DNA from: Citricoccus sp. K5
GTDB taxonomy: Bacteria; Actinomycetota; Actinomycetes; Actinomycetales; Micrococcaceae
Reading direction: 5' to 3'
DNA length: 64,000 nt
Assembly: GCF_902506195.1 (NCBI RefSeq)
Contig: NZ_LR732817.1
Location: 3,315,407-3,379,406, forward strand
This document shows positions 22,882 through 29,731 of the stretch, piece after piece. The position numbers and the translations under genes are program-made. Numbering within the stretch: position 1 is the stretch's first letter; each line of letters opens with the position of its first letter. The notes beneath the pieces were generated by a model. It was not told the origin of the DNA. It ran no database searches and saw only the letters and a list, made by a program, of their open reading frames with translations.

Positions 22882-23897
22882 TGCGTGGCTTCTTCGGCGA
22901 ACGAGGGCTCGAGGAGTTCGGCGAGGGCCTTGTCCACGTTCTCCTGGCTGGCCACGTCACCGGTTTCCACCAGGATCGGGCCGACGACCTCAAGGACGTC
23001 CAGTTGTTCCTGGCCGGGGACCGGGTCCACGTCCAGGTTGGAACGCTCCTCGATGACGATGGTGGCCACGTCTTGCTCGAGGCCGGCCACCTCGGCGAGG
23101 ATCGACGCGGTCTCCTCTGGGTTCTCGAGGGCCCACTCACGGGCCTGCTCGTAGACGTCCACCACCGTTTGAGCCAGCTCGGGGGATTCCTCGAGGAAGG
23201 ACTCCGTGGCGTTGAGGAAGCCGTAGGTGTTGAAGTCGACGTTGCGGTAGAACAGCTCGGCACCCTCGGCCTCGGCCCCGGCCATGATCGGGTCCAGCCC
23301 GGACCAGGCGTCCACGGATCCGTTGTTCAGGGCGGCGTTGCCGTCGGCATGCTGGAGGTTCTGCACGGTGACGTCGGATTCGTCCACGCCGGCCTCGCCG
23401 AGGGCCTGGATGAGGAAGAAGTAGGGGTCGGTGCCCTTGGTGGCCGCCACGTTCTTGCCGACCAGGTCCGTGACCTCGGTGATGTCCGAATCGGCGGAGG
23501 TGACCAGGGCGGCCCACTCCGGCTGGGAGTAGAGGCTGATGGTCTTGATCGGGGTGCCGTTGGCGCGGTTGAGCAGGGCGGCGGAGCCGGCCGTTGAGCC
23601 CACGTCGATGGCCTCGGCACGCAGGGCCTCGTTGGCCTTGTTGGAACCCGCGGACTGGATCCAGTTGACGCTGACGCCTTCGTCGGAGAGCTCCTCCTCC
23701 AGCCAGCCCTTCTCCTTGATGACCAGGGAGAGCGGATTGTAGGTGGCGTAGTCGATGTTCAGCTCGCCACCCTCGGCACCACCGCCGGCACCGGCTTCGG
23801 CGGCCTCACCACCAGATCCCTCGCCGGCCACGCAACCGGTGAGGGCGAGAGCCGCGATGGCGAGGGTGGCGGCGGACAGGGTGATTCGTGAGCGCAT
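22878..23897 (-). CDS. ssuA: Sulfonate/taurine-type ABC transporter substrate-binding lipoprotein
   Basis: A 339-residue lipoprotein: MRSRITLSAATLAIAALA then the lipobox LTGC. The mature part is an SsuA/TauA-like periplasmic-binding fold (YNPLSLVIKEKGWLEEEL, DLVGKNVAATKGTDPYF, GSVDAWSGLDPIMAGAEAEG). It binds an aliphatic sulfonate or similar compound outside the membrane. The ATG at 23897 follows AAAGG by 6 bases and places the signal peptide at the N-terminus. A 156-base gap separates it from ssuB; its stop overlaps ssuC. Confidence 0.87.
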   Translation of the reverse strand: MRSRITLSAATLAIAALALTGCVAGEGSGGEAAEAGAGGGAEGGELNIDYATYNPLSLVIKEKGWLEEELSDEGVSVNWIQSAGSNKANEALRAEAIDVGSTAGSAALLNRANGTPIKTISLYSQPEWAALVTSADSDITEVTDLVGKNVAATKGTDPYFFLIQALGEAGVDESDVTVQNLQHADGNAALNNGSVDAWSGLDPIMAGAEAEGAELFYRNVDFNTYGFLNATESFLEESPELAQTVVDVYEQAREWALENPEETASILAEVAGLEQDVATIVIEERSNLDVDPVPGQEQLDVLEVVGPILVETGDVASQENVDKALAELLEPSFAEEATQ

Positions 23898-24053
23898 GGG
23901 GTGCCTTTCGAAGGGTGCGGTGCTTCCCGGGCCGGCAGGGGTTGTGGCGCGGGGCAATTGGTCGGGTACAGCGGGTACAGAGGGGGGCGTGCAGAAAGGG
24001 CCGTGCGACGTGGAGGCGGGGGATGCTCGCAGCGGTGCCCTGGCCGGGTCCGG

Positions 24054-24896
24054 CTAGTGGCGGTGGGCGTCCACGCCCAGTCCGGCCAACAATTCGGATC
24101 GGAGCCGGGCCAGTTCGGCCGAACCCCGATCCCGAGGCCGTTGACCGGGGACGGTGACCATCGTGCGGGTGGTGGCACCGGGGGCCGCGCCCGGGGCGGG
24201 GTCCTGGCCGAGCAGCAGGATCCGGTCGGCCAGCTGGAGCGCCTCGTCCACGTCATGGGTGACGAGCAGGACCGTGGTGGCGGTCTTGGCATGGATGTCC
24301 AGCAACAGGTCCTGCATCCGCAATCGCGTCAAAGCATCGAGCGCGCCGAAGGGCTCGTCCAATAGCAGGACGCCAGGACGCCGGGCCAGGGCACGAGCCA
24401 GCGAGGTTCGCTGGGCCATGCCGCCGGAGACCTCCCGGGGCCGAAGGGTGGCGTGTTCGGCCAGGCCCACCAGTTCCAACAATCGGTCGACGCTCTCGCG
24501 GCCCTCCGCGCGGCCCGTGTTCGGGGGCAAGCCCAGGGCCACGTTCTGGTGGATGGTGCGCCAGGGCATGAGGCGGGGCTCCTGGAACCCGACTGCGGTG
24601 CGGGAGTCGTAGGGCCGGACGGCGGACCCGCCGACCAGGATCTGCCCCGTGTTGCCGGTGTCCAGGCCGCCCACGGCCCGCAACAGGGTGGACTTGCCGC
24701 AGCCGGAGGCACCGATGATGGCCAGGACCTCGCCCGGCTCCACGGTGAGGTTGATGTCTCGCAAGACGGTGCGTGCGCCGGCGGCGGCCGGAAAGGACCG
24801 GCCGACATCGCGGAACTCCACCGCCAGGCTGGTGGTCGAGGCCGGCGGCGCCGTCAGGACGCTGGAACCGGGCAGGGACTCGGCAAGGGCAGTCAC
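24054..24896 (-). CDS. ssuB: Sulfonate/taurine-type ABC transporter ATP-binding protein
   Basis: A 280-residue ABC ATPase with Walker A GASGCGKST, signature EVSGGMAQRTSLARAL, Walker B GVLLLDEPFGALD and switch histidine in LLVTHDVDEAL. The QEPRLMPWRTIHQNV Q-loop region is typical of SsuB/TauB. The GTG start lies 12 bases downstream of P1 of the SAM-I riboswitch; the only purine-rich candidate ribosome site is the GGAG that forms the end of P1. First gene of the ssuB-ssuA-ssuC unit. Confidence 0.87.
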   Translation of the reverse strand: MTALAESLPGSSVLTAPPASTTSLAVEFRDVGRSFPAAAGARTVLRDINLTVEPGEVLAIIGASGCGKSTLLRAVGGLDTGNTGQILVGGSAVRPYDSRTAVGFQEPRLMPWRTIHQNVALGLPPNTGRAEGRESVDRLLELVGLAEHATLRPREVSGGMAQRTSLARALARRPGVLLLDEPFGALDALTRLRMQDLLLDIHAKTATTVLLVTHDVDEALQLADRILLLGQDPAPGAAPGATTRTMVTVPGQRPRDRGSAELARLRSELLAGLGVDAHRH

Positions 24897-24907
24897 CGTG
24901 AATCACG

Positions 24908-25000
24908 CTCCATCGGCTCTGGCATGAGCACCTTCCCGGAGAAACGCGGGAGGTTGCTGCGGCGTCACGGAGCCAGATCTCTCGGCCGCTCTGGATGGTT
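24908..25000 (-). promoter_or_regulatory. SAM-I (S-box) riboswitch upstream of ssuBAC
   Basis: Minus-strand core: CCATCCAGAGCGGCCGAGAG, ATCTGGCTCCGTGACGCCGC, AGCAACC, a P3 arm closed by TCCCGCG, GGTGCTCATGCCAGAGC and P1 3' strand CGATGG. GATGGAG, which contains the likely Shine-Dalgarno of ssuB, forms the end of P1. Confidence 0.9.
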
Positions 25001-25011
25001 GATTCATCCAG

Positions 25012-25040
25012 TGAAGCAGAACACGCGGTATCCATGTCAA
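25012..25040 (-). promoter_or_regulatory. Promoter for the ssu riboswitch transcript
   Basis: TTGACA (25040-25035) and GCTTCA (25017-25012) are separated by 17 bases, just upstream of the riboswitch. The same arrangement, TTGACA-N17-GCTTGA, precedes the riboswitch at 26511. The -35 is consensus, the -10 is not, so the assignment rests on the conservation between the two units. Confidence 0.5.
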
Positions 25041-25234
25041 GCGCGGAACAGCCCACGAATCCCGAGTTCACCGGCGTCGAGGGGCTGTACGGCGGTGTTT
25101 TCCCCGTCCCTGTTGCCTACTCTGCCGCAGATCGCTTGACGTCATGGTGCGTCATATGGGGGCACTTTCGAAGCCGATGTCGGCCCAGCGGCTGCGAGCA
25201 GGGGCTGCAGGACGAAATGTGACGTCAGAGGGAT

Positions 25235-26017
25235 TCAATCCCGCACGGGAGAAGGCACCGTGATGATCTCGGCACCGTCCTCGGTGATGGCGATCGTGTG
25301 TTCGCTGTGCGCCGTGCGGCAGCCGGTCGCGCTGCGGAGCGTCCATCCGTCGGCATCCGTGACGAGTCGATCGGTGTCCACCATGGCCCACGGCTCCAGG
25401 GCGAGGAGCAGTCCGGGGCGAAGGACGTAGCCGCGCCCGGGCCGCCCGGTGTTGGGGACGTGAGGGTCCTGGTGCATCGTGGAGCCGATGCCGTGGCCGC
25501 CGAACTCGGTGTTGACCGCGAACCCGGCCTCGCTGAGGACAGAGCCGATGGCGTGGGAGAGGTCGCCGATGCGTGCTCCGGGCCCGGCCGCGGCGATCCC
25601 TGCGGCCAGGGCGCGCTCCGTGGTCTCGATCAAGGTGACGCTCTCGGCGGGGCGGGCATCGCCGACGATGAAGCTGATGGCGGCATCGGCGGCGATGCCG
25701 CGCAGGGTGACCGCGAGGTCGAGGGTCAGCAGGTCGCCGTCGGCCAGTGTGTAGTCATGTGGTTTGCCGTGCAGCACGGCGTCGTTGACAGCCGTGCAGA
25801 TGTAGTGCCCGAAGGGCCCCCGCCCGAAGGAGGGCTCGTAGTCGACGTAGCAGGAGGTTGCCCCGGCCTCGATGATCAGGACGCGGGCCCATTCGTTGAT
25901 TTCCAGGAGATTCGTGCCGATGGCGGCCCTGCTCCTCAGGGCTTGGAGAATCTCGGCGACGAGGGCGCCGGAGTCACGGGCCCGATCCAGCTCGGCGGGG
26001 GTCAGGATTTCAATCAT
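25235..26017 (-). CDS. map: Methionine aminopeptidase, type I
   Basis: A 260-residue enzyme that removes the initiator methionine from new proteins. The five metal ligands can be placed: two Asp in LDLAVTLRGIAADAA, His in the GGHGIGSTMHQDPHVPN region, Glu in LALEPW and Glu in SEHTIAITEDG. The substrate-contact His is in VLHGKPHDY. The ATG at 26017 follows AAAAGG; an in-frame ATG 39 bases upstream is less likely. Actinobacteria often carry two map genes, and this one, divergent from an XRE regulator and away from ribosomal genes, may be the accessory copy (inference). Confidence 0.9.
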   Translation of the reverse strand: MIEILTPAELDRARDSGALVAEILQALRSRAAIGTNLLEINEWARVLIIEAGATSCYVDYEPSFGRGPFGHYICTAVNDAVLHGKPHDYTLADGDLLTLDLAVTLRGIAADAAISFIVGDARPAESVTLIETTERALAAGIAAAGPGARIGDLSHAIGSVLSEAGFAVNTEFGGHGIGSTMHQDPHVPNTGRPGRGYVLRPGLLLALEPWAMVDTDRLVTDADGWTLRSATGCRTAHSEHTIAITEDGAEIITVPSPVRD

Positions 26018-26120
26018 GCGCTGCCTTTTCACGGGACTTCTCTGGGATGCCGACAACTATCTCCGGTTCCAATAACTATACCGGCCATATTATCCCGGAC
26101 CTGGAACTAGAATGGAGTCC

Positions 26121-26408
26121 ATGGTGAGGTTGCCGCTGAGTGCTGCAGAAATCGAGCGTGGGGAGCGCCTGGGCGCCCTCCTGCGGCGTGCTCGGGCGGA
26201 GCGCACGATGCTCGAGGTCGCGCTCGATGCCGGGGTGTCGCCCGAGACGCTGCGGAAGATCGAATCAGGCCGGGTCGCCACGCCGGCCTTCCCGACCATT
26301 GCGGCCATCGCCGAGGTCCTCGGCCTCTCACTCGACGCGGTGTGGGCCGAGATCACCCTCACCGAGACGCTGGAACTCCGGCGATGGGGCCAGCTGCGAC
26401 CACTCTGA
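26121..26408 (+). CDS. Small XRE-family HTH regulator, probably leaderless
   Basis: A 95-residue protein that is almost entirely a Cro/cI-type helix-turn-helix: LGALLRRARAERTMLEVALDAG, then VSPETLRKIESGRVATPAF and FPTIAAIAEVLGLSLDAVW. TAGAAT (26108-26113) is followed 7 bases later by ATG 26121, fitting a leaderless transcript. The in-frame ATG at 26112 would overlap that -10 box, so 26121 is preferred. The gene is divergent from map. GTTCCA (26066-26071) and TGGAAC (26102-26107) in the shared region could be an operator. Targets unknown. Confidence 0.78.
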   Translation: MVRLPLSAAEIERGERLGALLRRARAERTMLEVALDAGVSPETLRKIESGRVATPAFPTIAAIAEVLGLSLDAVWAEITLTETLELRRWGQLRPL

Positions 26409-26471
26409 CCTCCGATGACTGTCCGGGGCCGCCCCGAGTCACCCGTATCCGGCCGGTACCGGTGAGCGCAT

Positions 26472-26500
26472 TTGACACGGAGCACCATAGACCGGCTTGA
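26472..26500 (+). promoter_or_regulatory. Promoter for the riboswitch/monooxygenase transcript
   Basis: TTGACA (26472-26477), a 17-base spacer and GCTTGA (26495-26500), directly upstream of the riboswitch. It matches the ssu promoter in -35, spacing and five of six -10 bases. Confidence 0.5.
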
Positions 26501-26510
26501 TGGAGGGGAC

Positions 26511-26601
26511 CACCATCCAGAGCGGCTGAGAGATCTGGCTCGTCGACGCCGCAGCAACCCGCCCGTCAGGGGCCAGGGTGCTACCGCCAGGACCGATGGA
26601 G
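26511..26601 (+). promoter_or_regulatory. SAM-I (S-box) riboswitch upstream of the second DszC/SfnC-like gene
   Basis: Core elements in order: CCATCC, AGAGCGGCTGAGAGATCTGG, GACGCCGCAGCAACC, a short P3 arm, GGTGCTACCGCC and P1 3' strand GATGG, continuing directly into AG and then the ATG at 26610. GGAG, the only plausible Shine-Dalgarno, is part of or adjacent to P1. Confidence 0.9.
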
Positions 26602-26609
26602 CCCTTCTC

Positions 26610-27941
26610 ATGACGAGTACGTTGCCGTCCCGCTACACCACCCTGTCCGACCGCTTCGCCCCGGCCTTCGCCGAGGTGGCGCAGGGGGAACTGCCCCGGG
26701 AGGCCGGCCGCCATTTGCCCTTCGCGGCCTTCGAGCAGCTCCGCGAGCAGGGCCTGGGCGCCCTCAGCGTCCCAGAGTCCGCCGGGGGAGCGGGGGCTGG
26801 CCAGGAGGACGCCTTCCGGCTGCTGATGGATCTTGCCGCCGTGGACGCCAACACCGCGCACCTGTTGCGCAGCCACCTCAGCTTCGTCCAGCATGTGCTG
26901 GCCCAGCCCGACCGCACGGTCCAGGACCGCTGGCTGCGGCGCGTGGTCGAGGGAGAGGTGGCCGGCAGCGCCCTGTCCGAGGGACGCGATGCACCGCTCG
27001 GCGGGCTCGGGACCACCGTCTCCCAGGACGAGGCGGGGCAGTTGCTGATCAGCGGCAGCAAGTACTACACGACCGGCAGCATCTTCTCCACGTGGGCCCT
27101 GGCCACCGTCCAGCTGGACCGGAGCGTGTCCCGTTCCTTCCGGCGCAAAGTCCTGCCCCGCGCCACCACCTCCCGGAGTGCCACGCCCCAGGGCACGACG
27201 CCGGCCGCCGGCCCGGGCGGCCGGGGCGGCTCCCAGCGGGCCGACGTCGCGCTCGCCGTGGTGCGGGTGCGGCAACCGCGGATCACTGTGAAGGACGACT
27301 GGGACGGCTTCGGCCAGCGACTCACCGGGACGGGCACCATGGAGTTCCACGGGGCCGGCGTCGAGGAGCTGCTGGCATTGCCGCCCGCCGACGGGCCGGT
27401 CCCACTGCACCACGAGTCCACGCTGATGGCGTTGCTGGCGGGCATCGGACGGGCCGCGCTGCGCGACGGCGTGGAGCAGACCCGGCGGCGGAGACGCTCG
27501 CCGAACACCGGGGGCGGGCTGAGCCCGCGCGAGGATGATCAGCTGCTGGGGATCATCGGCGAGCTCTCCGCCCAGCAGGCCACTGCCGAGGAGCTCGTGC
27601 GCGCCGCCGGGCGGGACCTGGATGCGGCACTGGCCCTCGCCGGCGTCGGGATGGACGGCGGCGGCGCCACGGCCGAGGCGATGCACCGCGCCGCCCTGAC
27701 GGCGCACCGGGCACACGTGATGGTGCCGAAGCTGGTGCTGGACACCTGCACGCGGATCTTCGACACGCTCGGCGCCTCTGCCACCAGCACGGACCTGCAG
27801 CTGGACCGGCACTGGCGCAATGCCCGGACCATCGCCAGCCACGATCCGGCCGTGTTCATGGCCCGGATGGTGGGCGATTGGGAGGTCAACGGCACCCAGA
27901 CGGTGCCCTACCTCCAGACCGGGGTCGCCGACGAGGTCTGA
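26610..27941 (+). CDS. FMNH2-dependent monooxygenase, acyl-CoA dehydrogenase fold (DszC/SfnC-like), copy 2
   Basis: A 443-residue relative of the enzyme at 1468, with the same KDDWDGFGQRLTGTGT motif and LDRHWRNARTIASHDP near the C-terminus. A low-complexity insertion of about 30 residues, rich in Arg, Ser, Thr, Pro and Gly (RATTSRSATPQGTTPAAGPG), precedes the motif and is absent from copy 1. Single gene behind its own SAM-I riboswitch. The ATG at 26610 follows the riboswitch helix by 9 bases. A desulfurisation or sulfone/sulfonate oxygenation role is inferred from family and regulation. Confidence 0.8.
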   Translation: MTSTLPSRYTTLSDRFAPAFAEVAQGELPREAGRHLPFAAFEQLREQGLGALSVPESAGGAGAGQEDAFRLLMDLAAVDANTAHLLRSHLSFVQHVLAQPDRTVQDRWLRRVVEGEVAGSALSEGRDAPLGGLGTTVSQDEAGQLLISGSKYYTTGSIFSTWALATVQLDRSVSRSFRRKVLPRATTSRSATPQGTTPAAGPGGRGGSQRADVALAVVRVRQPRITVKDDWDGFGQRLTGTGTMEFHGAGVEELLALPPADGPVPLHHESTLMALLAGIGRAALRDGVEQTRRRRRSPNTGGGLSPREDDQLLGIIGELSAQQATAEELVRAAGRDLDAALALAGVGMDGGGATAEAMHRAALTAHRAHVMVPKLVLDTCTRIFDTLGASATSTDLQLDRHWRNARTIASHDPAVFMARMVGDWEVNGTQTVPYLQTGVADEV

Positions 27942-28003
27942 GCCAGACCCATCCGCGGGGGCGTCGGCTCCGAACACCAGACAGCACCCGGCGGCCAAGC
28001 AGG

Positions 28004-28047
28004 CCACCGGACCGACACCCCACCGGGCCACCACCGGACCGACACCC
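28004..28047 (+). repeat. 17-base direct repeat upstream of the sigma factor gene
   Basis: CCACCGGACCGACACCC occurs at 28004-28020 and again at 28031-28047, period 27, in the 198-base gap before the sigma gene. A similar CACCGGG lies between the two copies. It could be a regulator site or a small expansion. Confidence 0.6.
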
Positions 28048-28139
28048 AAGGAGCCAAGCGGATGAGAACACCACCCATATTGAGCGACGCCCCTGACAGG
28101 TAAGCCGTTCCTGGCCCCTTGCCCGGATAGGGTGGAGCC

Positions 28140-28736
28140 ATGACGAGCACTGCAGGCACCGGACCCGGCCGCAGTGCTGCGCGCGAGCGGGACGCCCACC
28201 TGGTGGGCCTGCTCCAGCGCAGTGCCACCGGAGACCAGGAGGCCTTCGCCGCCTTCTATGACGCCGTGGCCCCCTCGGCCTACGGCCTGGCACGGAAGAT
28301 CGTGCGTGACGCCGACCTCGCGGCCGACGTCACCCAGGAGGCCCTCGTGGATGTGTGGCGCTCCGCCGAGCGCTTCAACCCTGACCGCGGATCCGTGGTC
28401 GGCTGGGTCTGCTCGATCACCCACCGCCGGGCCGTCGATCTGATCCGTTCCACCCAATCCGGCCGGGACCGGGAGGAACGGGCCGGTGTCTCCGGGTTCG
28501 AGCGGGACCGGGATGACGTCGCCGAGGCCGTGGAATCGGCGGAGGACCGGGAGCGCGTGACGAAATGCCTCGGCACGCTGACCGGCCTGGAATATGAGGC
28601 CGTGACACAGGCCTACTACGGCGGACTGACCTACCGGCAGGTCGCTGAACGACTCGGTGCCAAACTGGCCACCGTGAAATCCCGGATGCGCAGTGCGCTC
28701 CAACGACTACAGGACTGTTTGGGGGTGGGAGCATGA
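28140..28736 (+). CDS. sigK: ECF RNA polymerase sigma factor, SigK-like
   Basis: A 198-residue ECF sigma factor. Region 2 spans about residues 30-100 (AFAAFYDAVAPSAYGLARKI through WVCSITHRRAVDLIRS) and region 4 about 140-192 (LTGLEYEAVTQAYYGGLTYR, LGAKLATVKSRMRSALQRL). Pairing with an RskA-type anti-sigma places it in the SigK group. TAGGGT (28128-28133) is followed 6 bases later by ATG, suggesting a leaderless transcript, although GGAG could also serve. The stop overlaps the next start (ATGA). Confidence 0.87.
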   Translation: MTSTAGTGPGRSAARERDAHLVGLLQRSATGDQEAFAAFYDAVAPSAYGLARKIVRDADLAADVTQEALVDVWRSAERFNPDRGSVVGWVCSITHRRAVDLIRSTQSGRDREERAGVSGFERDRDDVAEAVESAEDRERVTKCLGTLTGLEYEAVTQAYYGGLTYRQVAERLGAKLATVKSRMRSALQRLQDCLGVGA

Positions 28737-29563
28737 CGAACGGAAACGAGCACGAGATCAAGAACGAGTTCGACGCGGAGTTGCTCGCCGCCTGGGCCCT
28801 GGACGCCGTGGACGAGGACGAGCGCCGTGCCATCGAGCAGCGGCTCGGCTCAGACCCCGAGCTCCGGGCCCGGGCTGATGCCCTCAGCAGCACCGTCTCC
28901 CGCCTGGCGGTGAGCACACCGGCCGAGCCTCCCGCCGACCTGCGGGACCGTGTCCTCTCAGCCGTCGCCGTGACCGGCTCGGCCGCCCGGCCTGCCGCGG
29001 ATAGCGACGCCTCGCCCCTGACGGGGCACGGTGCGGACAGCCGCCCCGGCACCGAGCGAGCCGGCGTCGCCGATCTGGACGGCCACCGTGCCCGACGCCG
29101 GCCGACCGCGCGCCGCTGGTGGGTGGGGGCGGTTTCGGCCGCCGCGGCCGCCGCCGTCGCTGTGGCCGTGGTGGTGAGCCAGCCGTGGGCACCCACGGGT
29201 GGCGTGACCGAGGGCGATCAGCTCACGGCGATCGAGCAGATCCTGCAGGTCGACGGTGCCGAACGGCTGGAGTCCCCGGTGACCGGCGGCGGTGAGGTCG
29301 AGGTGGCCCGCGCTCCGTCCGGCGAGACCGTGCTGGCGGCGCGAGGCCTGCCGGTCCCCGCTGAGGGCCGCGCCTACCAGATGTGGACCATCCAGGGTGA
29401 GGCGGCCCCCGAGTCGGCCGGGCTGCTGGAAGTCCAGGACGGCCTCGCCCTCGTGCGGATGCAGGATGTCCCGGCGGATGCGGCGCTCGCCGTCACCGTG
29501 GAGCCGGCCGGAGGGTCCGAGGCGCCGACCACGGATCCGATCGTGGTCCTCGCCTCGAGCTGA
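28733..29563 (+). CDS. Anti-sigma factor, RskA-like
   Basis: A 276-residue single-pass membrane protein. The N-terminus (ELLAAWALDAVDEDERRAIE) is the RskA-type anti-sigma domain without zinc-binding HxxxCxxC. One membrane helix lies near residues 123-145 (WWVGAVSAAAAAAVAVAVVV). The outer RskA domain includes GRAYQMWTIQGEAAPESAG and ends VVLASS. It would hold the SigK-like factor inactive until regulated proteolysis. Translationally coupled to the sigma gene. Confidence 0.87.
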   Translation: MTNGNEHEIKNEFDAELLAAWALDAVDEDERRAIEQRLGSDPELRARADALSSTVSRLAVSTPAEPPADLRDRVLSAVAVTGSAARPAADSDASPLTGHGADSRPGTERAGVADLDGHRARRRPTARRWWVGAVSAAAAAAVAVAVVVSQPWAPTGGVTEGDQLTAIEQILQVDGAERLESPVTGGGEVEVARAPSGETVLAARGLPVPAEGRAYQMWTIQGEAAPESAGLLEVQDGLALVRMQDVPADAALAVTVEPAGGSEAPTTDPIVVLASS

Positions 29564-29630
29564 CTCGCCGGGTGACTCCGCGTGAACCTCGGTTGGGGTC
29601 GCGCCCGGAGGTGTGGTGGAATCGATGGGT

Positions 29631-29720
29631 ACCCATCCAGAGCGGCCGAGAGATCTGGCTCGTCGACGCCGCAGCAACCACCGGGGAACCGGACAGGTGC
29701 TACCGCCAGGACCGATGGAA
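29631..29720 (+). promoter_or_regulatory. SAM-I (S-box) riboswitch upstream of the second NtaA/DszA-like gene
   Basis: Core: CCATCC, AGAGCGGCCGAGAGATCTGG, GACGCCGCAGCAACC, a short P3 arm, GGTGCTACCGCC and P1 3' strand CGATGG, which is immediately followed by AAGGAG, the Shine-Dalgarno. Only the base-paired end of P1 separates ligand binding from the ribosome site. Confidence 0.9.
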
Positions 29721-29731
29721 GGAGCACCACC

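Noticed and set aside
26112-26120. ATG at 26112 as start of the XRE regulator
   Set aside because: It overlaps the good -10 box TAGAAT (26108-26113) and has no ribosome site; ATG 26121 fits the leaderless spacing.
26499-29637. Upstream GATGG copies that could pair with the 5' strand of riboswitch P1 (before the elements at 24908, 26511 and 29631)
   Set aside because: The likely promoters place transcription start at or after these copies for at least two of the units, so they would not be in the RNA. Start mapping could revive the idea.
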